Part shown: positions 19,141 through 27,202 of the stretch, one piece after another
Numbering within the stretch: the first letter of the stretch is position 1
Layout: every line of letters begins with the position of its first letter
Origin: Chitinophaga pinensis
GTDB lineage: Bacteria; Bacteroidota; Bacteroidia; Chitinophagales; Chitinophagaceae
NCBI GenBank assembly: GCA_902167325.1
Contig: LR632930.1
Span: forward strand, 1,240,001 to 1,304,000
Direction: 5' to 3'
DNA length: 64,000 bases
Notes under the pieces: model-generated
What the model saw: the letters and a program-made list of their open reading frames with translations, nothing else
The model's database searches: none
Told to the model about the DNA's origin: nothing
Translations under genes and position numbers: made by a program

Positions 19141-19752
19141 TTATATGGCAGGTTTCCGGAACTCCGGACAGTCTACCCGCAATTCTCCCGCCTTTAATAT
19201 GGCGTTCACGAGGTGGCAGTAGTGAAGTTTCCCTTTCTTTTCGTAAAATCTGCAGTTGAGGCACATCCGCTGTGGGGTAATCACCAGGTTCCTGTTAAGG
19301 TCCTGAATGAGGCCCAGCAATTGCTCCAGCATACCCGCCTGTTTCTCGGGCGACATATCTTTCACTGAATCCTGCATTGGCTCGGCAAAGCTTTCCACTT
19401 TGCGGGCAACGGATTTACCCTCACGGGTAAGGTGCAGTGTATGGCTCCGGCTGTCTTCCTTATCATCTTTACGCTTTACAAAACCTTTCGATTCGATCGT
19501 TTTGATGGCATCGCTGATCGTCGCTTTCGTCATGTTGAAATGCGCTGCCAGATGAGTGACAGTTTTGAGCTTTTCCGGATAATGGAGGAGGTAGGTGAGT
19601 ATTTGCACCTGAATGGGGCTGATCCCGTACTGTTTCGCTTCCTGCCAGAGCAAAACACGGAAAGCTTCTGAAAGTCTTTCCAGCGCTGCCACCACTTTAC
19701 TGGCGGTATTGGTGGCCTGGTGCTCCGGATTGAAGGTGGATTCCTTTCGCAT
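19141..19752 (-). CDS. MarR-family regulator with C-terminal four-cysteine cluster
   Basis: This 203-residue protein has a winged helix-turn-helix of MarR type at about 20-150 (TVTHLAAHFNMTKATISDAIKTIESKGFVKRKDDKEDSRS). A C-terminal extension has four cysteines spaced C-x2-C-x11-C-x15-C (about 164, 167, 179, 195). That spacing could hold an Fe-S cluster or zinc. It is encoded convergently with the oxidase cluster and is separated from its upstream neighbour by nearly 500 bases, so it is probably transcribed alone. Its targets are not shown by the sequence; redox or iron sensing is an inference from the cysteines. Confidence 0.85.
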   Translation of the reverse strand: MRKESTFNPEHQATNTASKVVAALERLSEAFRVLLWQEAKQYGISPIQVQILTYLLHYPEKLKTVTHLAAHFNMTKATISDAIKTIESKGFVKRKDDKEDSRSHTLHLTREGKSVARKVESFAEPMQDSVKDMSPEKQAGMLEQLLGLIQDLNRNLVITPQRMCLNCRFYEKKGKLHYCHLVNAILKAGELRVDCPEFRKPAI

Positions 19753-20205
19753 GGTATTTATTGTAACGCAATAGTTTTTCTGTTAAGCCTAATTGTTCTT
19801 CTAACGGGTTTGCACGGGGGGCGTAATGTACAAAAGTTTTAAGCGGCCGATATCACACTTTCATGGTGATTCACAAGCTTTTTGATAAACGGAACTGCAC
19901 CTGCAAAATTGTACGGAATATCTCTCAGAGGGGTATTTTGTGCCTCTCTCACCGCGCTTTATCCGCAGTCTTTTTGCATCACCTAATTTTGATATATCTA
20001 TTTGGTTGAATGGAAATTAGCCCCGCTTGCTAAACGGTGCTTCCCCCGGTAAATTTTCTTTGGAAACTTTTTCTTACACTTCATTGCCCGGTAGTACATG
20101 CGTGGGATAAGAACGATGCACTGCGGTGGGGCTACTGCTCAAATATCGTATAAATACATCATGCGAACATCCCCCGGGATACATTACGGGGAATAAATAT
20201 AGAAA
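19753..20205. other. Intergenic region between the MarR and SMR genes
   Basis: About 450 bases with no gene I can support. Near 19770-19795 an imperfect palindrome (CAATAG...CTAATTG) lies just upstream of the MarR start and could be an autoregulatory operator, but the match is weak. Nothing else stands out. Confidence 0.3.
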
Positions 20206-20233
20206 AGAAAAAGAGGCCGGAGCCTCTTTTTTT
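20206..20233 (-). terminator. Terminator of the SMR exporter gene
   Basis: The hairpin GAGGC-CGGA-GCCTC has A-runs on the left and T-runs on the right, so it can act on both strands. On the minus strand it follows the exporter stop codon immediately. Confidence 0.75.
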
Positions 20234-20558
20234 AATGCGATTCGGATACAAACTTCAGTCCGATGATAGAACCGATGAGCATCACCAGGAATACGAGCCG
20301 CATGGCGGAAGCCGGCTCTTTAAAGAAGAGCATGCCTGCAATGGCGGTTCCGGCAGCCCCTATGCCCGTCCACACGGCATAAGCCGTACCGATGGGGAGA
20401 CCGTTGTTGATCGCCTTATTGAGCAGGAAAAAGCTCAGCGAAATACATATCACGAATGAGATGGAGGGCCAGAGCTTCGAGAAATTCTCAGAATACTTCA
20501 GCGAAATGGTAAAGCCGATCTCGAACAGACCGCCCAGCACCAGGAATAACCAGGCCAT
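20232..20558 (-). CDS. SMR-family exporter, SugE/Gdx-like
   Basis: This 108-residue protein has four helices and the conserved membrane Glu (GGLFEIGFTISLKY, Glu about 13). The motif GTAYAVWTGIGAAGTAI and the end GIIGLKF match the SugE/Gdx branch, whose characterised members export guanidinium, rather than the EmrE branch for larger drugs. Only one SMR gene is present, so it would work as a homodimer. I did not recognise a guanidine riboswitch in its leader. Confidence 0.88.
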   Translation of the reverse strand: MAWLFLVLGGLFEIGFTISLKYSENFSKLWPSISFVICISLSFFLLNKAINNGLPIGTAYAVWTGIGAAGTAIAGMLFFKEPASAMRLVFLVMLIGSIIGLKFVSESH

Positions 20559-20734
20559 AACAAATGCTTGTTTTAGATGATTAAGAAATATGTCGGAAAA
20601 GTTGAAAGAAAAGGGTGTGCGCGCAGGATCAGCCGCCGTAATTGAAAACGGCGTAAGTGAAGAAAAGTCGGAATACTCTGATTTGGGTGACCATTTCTGC
20701 GTTTACGTTAAGATGGAGCAAAGATAGCAATTTT

Positions 20735-21634
20735 TCAGCTATAGCGGTGAACGATGCGGTAGAGGTTAAACCCCGGAGCGTCCATATGGGTGCGGATCTC
20801 GCTTATAAGGCCCGCCCTGTCTATCTGTTGCATCCGGCGGTACTGGATAAGCTGCCAGGCTTTTTCTGCCATCAGCAGCGCTTTACGGTCGTTGTTCTCG
20901 TGTATATGCTCCCGGTGGTCATCGATAGCCTGTACCAATTCATCGATCCCCTCACCACGGAAAGCCACTGTTTTGATAACGGGTGTTTCCCAGGTTTCGC
21001 TTCTGCGGGAATGGGCCAGCAGGCGCAGGTTACGGGCAAATTCATCCGCCTTCGGCCGGTCGGCCTTATTAACGGCGAATACAGATGCGATCTCCATCAG
21101 TCCGGCCTTCATCGTCTGTATCTCGTCTCCCGCTTCCGGAACCACCACTACCACGGTTGTATCGGCCACACCGGCGATCTCCACTTCACTCTGCCCCACA
21201 CCTACCGTTTCAATAAACAGGTAATCGTACCCCGCTGCTTTTATGATATCCGCCACTTCGAGGATCTTGGGACTCAGCCCGCCAAGTGCACCGCGGCTGG
21301 CCATGGAGCGGATGAATACATTGGGGTCGGAGAAATGACCCGACATACGGATGCGGTCGCCCAGCAGCGCGCCGAAATTAAAAGGAGAAGAAGGGTCTAC
21401 CGCAATAACGGCTACACGTTGCTGACGCTGCAGCAGAGAAGAAATGAGCGCATTTACAAGCGTGCTTTTACCGGCACCGGGAGGGCCTGTGATACCCACT
21501 ACGCGCGTGTCTGCACGTGGCGGAAGGGCTTCCAGCAGCAGTTCATATCCCGGAGTTTCATTTTCCACGAGGGAAATACAACGGGCCAGGGCGCGCACGT
21601 CTCCAACCAGGAGCCGTTCGAGTAAGGCAGACAT
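20735..21634 (-). CDS. meaB: MeaB/ArgK-family GTPase, methylmalonyl-CoA mutase chaperone
   Basis: MeaB-type G proteins guard methylmalonyl-CoA mutase and support B12 loading. Visible: Walker A GPPGAGKST (about 48-56), the switch and G3 region ETVGVGQSEVEIAGVADT, and NKAD for guanine specificity (about 190). The C-terminal helices form the dimer part. I start at ATG 21634 (MSALLERLLVGDVRAL), as in the family. An ATG nine codons upstream, at 21661, is possible. No mutase gene is in the window. Confidence 0.9.
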   Translation of the reverse strand: MSALLERLLVGDVRALARCISLVENETPGYELLLEALPPRADTRVVGITGPPGAGKSTLVNALISSLLQRQQRVAVIAVDPSSPFNFGALLGDRIRMSGHFSDPNVFIRSMASRGALGGLSPKILEVADIIKAAGYDYLFIETVGVGQSEVEIAGVADTTVVVVVPEAGDEIQTMKAGLMEIASVFAVNKADRPKADEFARNLRLLAHSRRSETWETPVIKTVAFRGEGIDELVQAIDDHREHIHENNDRKALLMAEKAWQLIQYRRMQQIDRAGLISEIRTHMDAPGFNLYRIVHRYS

Positions 21635-21745
21635 GAAACAAATGTATTGAGGATTTTTCATAACTGGGCAGCCACTGGTTCGCAGCCAACTTTTTTCAAC
21701 GGAAAATCGTATCTTTTAACAGACCATTGAACCGACTACCTTACC

Positions 21746-22381
21746 ATGACGAACTTCATTCCTATATTTCCCCTTGGCATCGTTGTCTACCCGGGCGAGT
21801 TGCTGAACCTGCATATTTTCGAGCCGCGATACAAACAGTTAATAGACGAGTGTATCTCGGAAAAAAAGCCCTTTGGCATCCCGGCTGTGATCGATAAGAA
21901 AGTCAATGAGTACGGCACCCTCGTGGAGATTTCGCGCGTGGAAAAAACCTATGACAACGGGGAAATAGATGTGCGGACGCGCGGCATCAAAGTATTCCGC
22001 ATCCTGGAAGTGATCCGGGAAGTACCCGATAAACTGTATGCCGGCGCTATTGTCAATTACCCAGATAACCAGGAGCGTACCAGCGAAAAACTACGCGAAC
22101 AGGTACTCACAGCCCTTCGCGAACTGCACGAGTTATTACAGGTTACAAAAAGTTTTCCGGTGGAAGATCAACGTTTGCGCGCGTATGATATCGCGCATCA
22201 TGCGGGGCTTTCGCTGGAAGAAGAATATGAAATGCTCCACCTTTTCCAGGAACTGCAACGCCTGGAGTACCTCAAACGGCACCTCAGCAAGGTTATTCCC
22301 CTGATGGCTGAAATGGAGCGGCTGAAAGACCGTGTGAAACTGAACGGTCACTTCCGGGATTTATCCGTGGATAATTTTTAA
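21746..22381 (+). CDS. Lon N-terminal (PUA-like) domain protein
   Basis: This 211-residue protein starts IPIFPLGIVVYPGELLNLHIFEPRYKQLI, the typical opening of the Lon substrate-binding domain, but has no AAA+ or protease part. The last 90 residues are helical. Such stand-alone proteins are common in bacteria, and their role is unknown. It is followed by coaX after nine bases and probably shares its transcript. Confidence 0.85.
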   Translation: MTNFIPIFPLGIVVYPGELLNLHIFEPRYKQLIDECISEKKPFGIPAVIDKKVNEYGTLVEISRVEKTYDNGEIDVRTRGIKVFRILEVIREVPDKLYAGAIVNYPDNQERTSEKLREQVLTALRELHELLQVTKSFPVEDQRLRAYDIAHHAGLSLEEEYEMLHLFQELQRLEYLKRHLSKVIPLMAEMERLKDRVKLNGHFRDLSVDNF

Positions 22382-22390
22382 CTTGGCGCC

Positions 22391-23134
22391 ATGATAGGCC
22401 CGATTTTTTGTCTGGACCTGGGCAATACCCGGTTAAAATGTGGCATTATGCAAGGTGGGGAACTGCGGGAAGAGCGGTTTTTCAGCGAAGAAGCGTTGTT
22501 ACAGGAAGTACAGGCATTGCTGAAGGAATGGCACCCTGCAGCTGCAGTACTATCGTCGGTTATCGATCATCCGCCGGCACTGGAAGAGCTGCTGGCACGG
22601 GAAACACAATTCATCCGGCTGCGTTATGATACGCCCATGCCGGTAAGTATCGTATACGAAAAGCCGGAAACACTGGGGGTAGACCGGTTGGCCCTGGCAG
22701 CAGGGGCATGGGAGATGTTTCCGGGAAAAAATAGTCTTATCATTGGGACCGGATCGGCCATCACATACAATTTTGTGAACAACCGGGGAGAATTTCTGGG
22801 CGGAGGTATAAGCCCGGGAATTGACATGCGTTTCAGGGCGCTGCACGCTTTCACAGATAAATTACCATTAGTTAAGGCGGAAGAACATTATAGTTTTGTG
22901 GGATATAATACCCGTCAAAGCATACTTAGCGGAGTGCTGGAAGGCGCGCTGGCGGAGGTAGACGGCATGATTGCATCCTATGCCGCGAGGTACGGGAACT
23001 TTAACGTGCTTTTAACAGGGGGGAATTTGGTTTTTTTTGCTTCCCGCCTTAAAAATAAGATATTTGCAAGCCCGTATTTAATGTATAAAGGTTTAAAATC
23101 AATCGCAGAATATAATGTATTGGACAAAAGCTAG
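22391..23134 (+). CDS. coaX: Type III pantothenate kinase
   Basis: CoaX phosphorylates pantothenate, the first step of coenzyme A synthesis. The 247-residue protein shows the ASKHA phosphate-1 loop DLGNTRLKCGI (about 9-19), the conserved GVDRLALAAGAW with the catalytic Asp, and GTGSAITYNFV. Type III enzymes need a monovalent cation and resist CoA feedback. Its 3' end overlaps the next gene by 20 bases, pointing to coupled translation. Confidence 0.94.
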   Translation: MIGPIFCLDLGNTRLKCGIMQGGELREERFFSEEALLQEVQALLKEWHPAAAVLSSVIDHPPALEELLARETQFIRLRYDTPMPVSIVYEKPETLGVDRLALAAGAWEMFPGKNSLIIGTGSAITYNFVNNRGEFLGGGISPGIDMRFRALHAFTDKLPLVKAEEHYSFVGYNTRQSILSGVLEGALAEVDGMIASYAARYGNFNVLLTGGNLVFFASRLKNKIFASPYLMYKGLKSIAEYNVLDKS

Positions 23135-24410
23135 CTTCTTTTGCCTGTTAGGCGTTTCAGTGCTATCGGCAAAAAATGCTGTCGCCCAGGATAATTCACC
23201 GTATTCCCGCTTTGGATTGGGGGAGGTTTCCCGTTCGGAAAACGCCGTCAATCTGGGTATGGGAGGTGTGGCACAGGCATATGGCGATGCCCAGTCCATC
23301 AACTTCGTGAACCCCGCCAGTTACTCCAGGCTACAGCTGGTAACGTTTGACGTGGGCGTTCATGGAGGCTCGCGCCGCCTCTCGTCAAGAGATGCAAGCT
23401 CCAGCGCCGGTTTTGGTACTTTGAGTTACCTCCAGCTGGGTATGCCGCTCAGCCCTAAATGGGGCCTCAACATCGGTATCCGCCCCCTCACCCGCGTTTC
23501 TTACAACGTGGCCATGCCGGAAGAAAGAACATTTTTCGATACACTGAAAGTAAACACCGTAAACCAGTTTGAAGGTAACGGCGGTATTTATCAGGCGTAC
23601 ATAGGCTCCGGCATCGGCTTTGGCGGCTTTAGCGTTGGTGTTAACGTAGGTTACATCTTCGGTAACGTAACAAACAGTACCAAAGCACTCTTCCCTGCCG
23701 AATCCAACATCACCCCCTCGAGGGATATGAAGCGGACCAGCTATGGCTCGTTCTTCTATACGCTCGGCCTCCAGCAGAACATCAAACTCGGCAACGATCT
23801 TAACCTCCAGCTCGGCGTGTCCGGCAACCTGGAGCAAAAGCTCTCCGCCAAACGTGAACGCCTGCAGGAAACCCTGATTTACGATCAAAGCTCCGACGAA
23901 TACGATACCCGCGACACCGTGAAATACACCAGCGGAGACAGAGGCGATCTCATCTACCCCCAGTCCATCGGTGCCGGTATCATGCTTTCCAAAACCGATA
24001 AGTTCTCCGTAGGTGTGGATTACAACACCTCCAAATGGAGCAACTTCAGAAACTATGGCGCGGTAGACTCTACGCAGGACAGCTGGCGCATGAGCGTTGG
24101 CGGTCAATTCGTACCCAATGCACAATCCTTCTCCGGATACTGGAATAAAGTAACCTACCGCCTCGGTGGTTATTTCGGGAAAGATTATGTGAGACTGGCC
24201 GGTATGGACATGAACACACTTGGTTTCTCCATCGGCGCAGGCTTCCCCGTAAGAAGGATCATGCCCGCCATGAACCAGTTCACTATGATTAATGCGGCCT
24301 TTGAAGTAGGATCACGCGGTAATGTAGACCAGCTCCGCGAAACCTACTACCGCCTCACACTGGGCTTCACCCTCAGCGACCGCTGGTTCCTCAAGGCTAA
24401 ATACGACTAG
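23115..24410 (+). CDS. Outer-membrane porin-like protein
   Basis: This 431-residue protein has a signal peptide ending NAVAQ, then DNSPYSRFGLGEVSRSENAVNLGMGGVAQAY. That opening is typical of a FadL/OMP-superfamily barrel group in Bacteroidota. It continues with about 14 alternating amphipathic strands and ends FTLSDRWFLKAKYD. It overlaps coaX and is followed four bases later by lptC, so it may be linked to envelope biogenesis. The substrate is unknown. Confidence 0.75.
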   Translation: MYWTKASFFCLLGVSVLSAKNAVAQDNSPYSRFGLGEVSRSENAVNLGMGGVAQAYGDAQSINFVNPASYSRLQLVTFDVGVHGGSRRLSSRDASSSAGFGTLSYLQLGMPLSPKWGLNIGIRPLTRVSYNVAMPEERTFFDTLKVNTVNQFEGNGGIYQAYIGSGIGFGGFSVGVNVGYIFGNVTNSTKALFPAESNITPSRDMKRTSYGSFFYTLGLQQNIKLGNDLNLQLGVSGNLEQKLSAKRERLQETLIYDQSSDEYDTRDTVKYTSGDRGDLIYPQSIGAGIMLSKTDKFSVGVDYNTSKWSNFRNYGAVDSTQDSWRMSVGGQFVPNAQSFSGYWNKVTYRLGGYFGKDYVRLAGMDMNTLGFSIGAGFPVRRIMPAMNQFTMINAAFEVGSRGNVDQLRETYYRLTLGFTLSDRWFLKAKYD

Positions 24411-24414
24411 CAGC

Positions 24415-24966
24415 TTGAAACGATTACTTGCATACGGAGCTTTCGCCTGCATAGCCATCGGCTGTGAGAACGATATTAGCGCCGTTGCTGCTTTCGATAC
24501 CAGGAAACTGGGTGTGGAACAGGCTTATAACGTGGAAACCATCGTGAGCCAGTCTGCCGTTGTAAAAGGTGTACTCACTTCCCCTTACATGGAAAGATAC
24601 GTGACGCACCCTCCTCACACGGATTTCCCCAAAGGGCTGCAGGTGATCTTCTACGACGATTCTTCCCGGAAAGAAAGTATTCTGACCGCTAACTTCGGCC
24701 GGATGGATGAAGGGAACAATGACATCTTTCTCCGAGACTCAGTGGTGTTTATCAGTCTCACCAGCGCACAGCGCCTCGATTGTAAAGACCTCCGCTGGGA
24801 TTCCAAAACATCGCTCTTCATTACCGACCGCTTCTGCCGACTGTCAACACTGACGGATACTATTTATGGTCAGGGGTTTCGGGCTAATCAGGACTTCAGC
24901 TGGAGTGAGTTCGTACATATCTATGGCTCATTTGTGCCGCAGGATAGTATTCTCTCGCTCGACTAA
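24415..24966 (+). CDS. lptC: LPS export protein LptC, lipoprotein form
   Basis: This 183-residue protein starts at TTG 24415, four bases after the preceding stop. It has a lipobox-like CIAIGCEN (Cys about 17) and a beta-jelly-roll domain with the YMERYVTHPPHTDFPKGLQVIFYDD segment usual for Bacteroidota LptC. LptC bridges LptB2FG and LptA and carries LPS across the periplasm. Unlike the enterobacterial protein it is probably lipid-anchored. Confidence 0.8.
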   Translation: MKRLLAYGAFACIAIGCENDISAVAAFDTRKLGVEQAYNVETIVSQSAVVKGVLTSPYMERYVTHPPHTDFPKGLQVIFYDDSSRKESILTANFGRMDEGNNDIFLRDSVVFISLTSAQRLDCKDLRWDSKTSLFITDRFCRLSTLTDTIYGQGFRANQDFSWSEFVHIYGSFVPQDSILSLD

Positions 24967-24990
24967 ACGAACTTCAAGACTTATTATAAC

Positions 24991-25022
24991 AAAAGAACCC
25001 GGCCATGTGACCGGGTTCTTTT
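24991..25022 (+). terminator. Terminator of the Lon-domain/coaX/porin/lptC operon
   Basis: An 8-bp stem GAACCCGG/CCGGGTTC with an 8-base loop is followed by TTTTGCTTT. It begins 25 bases after the lptC stop codon. Confidence 0.85.
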
Positions 25023-25163
25023 GCTTTAACCTAATTGTTTGTACGATCTGGAAACAGATCAAACGCTATTTTTTAACCTAAAATTTCCTGCTCCTTTTGG
25101 TCCAACAACCATGCCAAAGTATTATTTTACCACCCTCACGAAAAACCCGTAAATAGTTTTCAT

Positions 25164-26153
25164 ATGGAATACAGAAGATTAGGCAAATCAGGCCTTCAGA
25201 TCAGCGCGCTATCGTTCGGCAGCTGGGTCACTTTTCATTCCCAGATCGATGATTCGAATGGAGACCGCCTCATGGGGCTGGCTTACGATAACGGCATCAA
25301 CTTCTTCGACAACGCGGAAATTTATGCCCTTGGCGAATCGGAGAAGATGATGGGCCGTGTTTTGAAAGCGAAACAATGGGACCGCACATCTTATATCATT
25401 TCCAGTAAGGCTTACTTTGGCTGGCGGGGTGATAAAAATAAGCCGAACCAGACAGGCCTGAGCCGTAAACACCTCATGGAAGCCTGCCATGAGGCGCTGC
25501 AAAGGCTCCAGCTCGATTACCTGGATATATACTATTGCCACCGGCCCGACCGCAATGTGCCCATCGAGGAAGTGGTATGGACGATGACGAACCTCATCCA
25601 GCAGGGGAAGATCCTGTATTGGGGTACTTCGGAATGGACGGCCGCAGAAATCATGGAGGCGCATATGGTAGCCCGGCAGTATAACCTGATTGGCCCCATA
25701 GTAGAGCAGCCGGAATACAACCTTTTCCGCCGGGAGAAGCTGGAACTGGAGTATTTACCCGTATTCAACAGTGTTGGACTGGGCACCACCATTTTTAGCC
25801 CCCTGGCATCCGGGATACTGACCGGAAAGTACAATAACGGGGTACCGGAAGGCTCCCGCCTGAGCCTGGAAGGCTATGAGTGGCTGCGTAACCGTAACCT
25901 GCTGGATTCCAGTATTGCGAAGGTGAAGAAGCTGGAAAAGGTAGCGAACGACCTTGGTACCACGCTGGCAGTACTGTCAGTAGCCTGGACGATCCGTAAC
26001 CCTAACGTTTCCAGCACTATACTGGGAGCCACGAAGGAGTCTCAGCTTACGGAAACCCTCAAAGCCCTTGAAGTGTATCCGCTCCTGACGCCTGAGATCA
26101 TGAAGGAAATAGACGGAATTATGGATAATGTGCCGAGCGCAGTGAGGCATTAA
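25164..26153 (+). CDS. Aldo-keto reductase, Kv-beta/YghZ-like
   Basis: This 329-residue TIM-barrel oxidoreductase uses NADPH. The catalytic tetrad is visible: Asp and Tyr in FFDNAEIYALGESE, Lys in ISSKAYFGW and His in YYCHRPDR. The start EYRRLGKSGLQISALSFGSW and the end segment SSTILGATKESQL fit the potassium-channel beta-subunit branch. The substrate is probably a small aldehyde. It is a single-gene unit. Confidence 0.9.
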   Translation: MEYRRLGKSGLQISALSFGSWVTFHSQIDDSNGDRLMGLAYDNGINFFDNAEIYALGESEKMMGRVLKAKQWDRTSYIISSKAYFGWRGDKNKPNQTGLSRKHLMEACHEALQRLQLDYLDIYYCHRPDRNVPIEEVVWTMTNLIQQGKILYWGTSEWTAAEIMEAHMVARQYNLIGPIVEQPEYNLFRREKLELEYLPVFNSVGLGTTIFSPLASGILTGKYNNGVPEGSRLSLEGYEWLRNRNLLDSSIAKVKKLEKVANDLGTTLAVLSVAWTIRNPNVSSTILGATKESQLTETLKALEVYPLLTPEIMKEIDGIMDNVPSAVRH

Positions 26154-26205
26154 TGGGTGAGAAACGGATGGTTAAATCGATGTTAATAAACATTATTTCT
26201 ATACG

Positions 26206-26271
26206 TTTACGAGGCAAAATCTTGCGTTTACGAAATGCCAGATCCTTATATGGAGCACACCAGTATCTTTG
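26206..26271 (+). promoter_or_regulatory. Promoter and paired upstream boxes of small RNA copy 1
   Basis: Two identical TTTACG boxes start at 26206 and 26227, exactly 21 bp apart. After 31 bases comes TATCTTTG (26264-26271), a perfect TAnnTTTG -7 element. No TTG-type -33 is present, which suggests activation by a factor bound at the boxes. The same geometry recurs before copies 2 and 4. Confidence 0.7.
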
Positions 26272-26275
26272 TATT

Positions 26276-26337
26276 GGTTTTTCATAGGATATGGTTAAAA
26301 ATATTGTGGGCGGTATTCTTACCGCCCAATTTTTTTT
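26276..26337 (+). ncRNA. Small RNA family member, copy 1
   Basis: A predicted transcript of about 60 nt begins near GGTTTTTCATAGGATATGG, continues TTAAAA, and ends in a perfect 8-bp hairpin GGGCGGTA-TTCT-TACCGCCC followed by a run of eight T. It lies between the aldo-keto reductase and the csaA-like gene, 63 bases before the latter. The 25-base core is identical in copies 2 and 4. No known family is recognised. Confidence 0.7.
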
Positions 26338-26399
26338 GATACCTCCAAAGCGCTAATTTCCATTTTTTGTAACCATCCAATCTCCTCAACAGCGCAAAT

Positions 26400-26738
26400 A
26401 TGGATACCATCACCTGGAATGATTTTGAGAAAGTCCACATATACGTTGGCACCATCCTCACAGCAAGTGTTTTCGAAAAAGCCCGTAATCCGGCATTTCA
26501 GCTCGAAATAGACTTCGGTCCTGAAATCGGTATAAGACGTTCATCCGCCCAAATCACGCAATTATACGAACCCGGAGAGCTGCCAGGGAAGCAGGTAGTG
26601 GCAGTGGTGAACTTCCCGGTCAAACAGATCGCCAATTTCTTCTCGGAATGCCTTGTGCTGGGCGTTGTAGGAGAAGGGAAGGAAATTGTATTACTGCAGC
26701 CGGACCGCCCCGTTAAGAATGGCCACAGGATTGCATAG
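26400..26738 (+). CDS. csaA: CsaA-like tRNA-binding domain protein
   Basis: This 112-residue protein consists of one OB-fold tRNA-binding domain as in CsaA and the C-terminus of MetRS. Typical segments are FEKVHIYVGTI, RRSSAQITQLYEPGELPGKQVVAVVNFP and the end LVLGVVGEGKEIVLLQP. CsaA was described as a secretion-related chaperone in Bacillus; a tRNA- or export-related role here is by family only. It sits inside the small RNA array (copy 1 before, copies 2 and 3 after). Confidence 0.85.
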   Translation: MDTITWNDFEKVHIYVGTILTASVFEKARNPAFQLEIDFGPEIGIRRSSAQITQLYEPGELPGKQVVAVVNFPVKQIANFFSECLVLGVVGEGKEIVLLQPDRPVKNGHRIA

Positions 26739-26799
26739 TTTGATAAATTATAATATGAAGAAATTATTAATATAATAACAAAAAGACGGTTTTTTGCGC

Positions 26800-26865
26800 T
26801 TCACGAACTAAAACCATGCGTTCACGGAAATGCACTTGCGAAGGAAAAGAACCGCCTTATCTTTG
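26800..26865 (+). promoter_or_regulatory. Promoter and paired upstream boxes of small RNA copy 2
   Basis: TTCACG boxes start at 26800 and 26821 (21 bp apart); 31 bases later lies TATCTTTG (26858-26865). Here a -33 element is also present: TTG at 26836-26838 with a 19-base spacer, which gives a full Bacteroidota promoter. Confidence 0.75.
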
Positions 26866-26870
26866 ACTTA

Positions 26871-26930
26871 GGTTTTTCATAGGATATGGTTAAAATTATT
26901 ACAAGGGCGGTATTCTTACCGCCTTTTTTC
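26871..26930 (+). ncRNA. Small RNA family member, copy 2
   Basis: The same 25-base core as copy 1 is followed by about ten variable bases and the hairpin GGCGGTA-TTCT-TACCGCC (26906-26923), then six T. The predicted length is about 60 nt. The core starts five bases after the -7 element, as expected for a transcription start there. Confidence 0.72.
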
Positions 26931-27067
26931 TTTTCCCATAGCGCCATTCACGGCAAATTCGCCGTTACAACATCATATATCAATTTTACTTACTGATTTC
27001 CCTGCCTGGCTCCATGCGGCCATTTTTCCATTCACTGCTTTTATCGTTCAGGGGGATTTTCTATACG

Positions 27068-27134
27068 TTAACTGGAAAAAATATAGCGTTCGCTAATTTG
27101 CAGATGCGAGTTGTTTCTAAATTATGGAAATTTG
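27068..27134 (+). promoter_or_regulatory. Diverged promoter region of small RNA copy 3
   Basis: The region aligns with that of copy 1 (shared CTATACGTT at 27061-27069), but the two boxes have changed to TTAACT and TTCGCT, still 21 bp apart. The -7 element is GAAATTTG (27127-27134), one base further than in the other copies. It is probably weaker or differently regulated. Confidence 0.45.
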
Positions 27135-27139
27135 TAACA

Positions 27140-27202
27140 GGTTTTTCAATAAAGATATGGTTAAAATTTTTCGGGGCTGTATTCTTGCAGCCCTGTTTTT
27201 TT
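27140..27202 (+). ncRNA. Small RNA family member, copy 3
   Basis: The core is two bases longer (GGTTTTTCAATAAAGATATGG then TTAAAA). The terminator stem changed to GGGCTGTA-TTCT-TGCAGCCC (27174-27193), keeping pairing by compensatory changes at several positions, followed by a T-run. This covariation supports a functional hairpin. Confidence 0.62.

Noticed and set aside
20559..20734. Guanidine riboswitch in front of the SugE/Gdx-like gene
   Set aside because: The leader shows neither the paired ACGR-loop hairpins of class II nor the conserved blocks of class I that I would expect.
26291..26356. A short reading frame starting at ATGGTTAAAA in each small RNA (MVK...)
   Set aside because: In copies 1 and 2 there is no stop codon before the terminator, and in copies 3 and 4 the stop lies beyond the hairpin and T-run. 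Peptides differ between copies while stem pairing is kept, so selection is on RNA.
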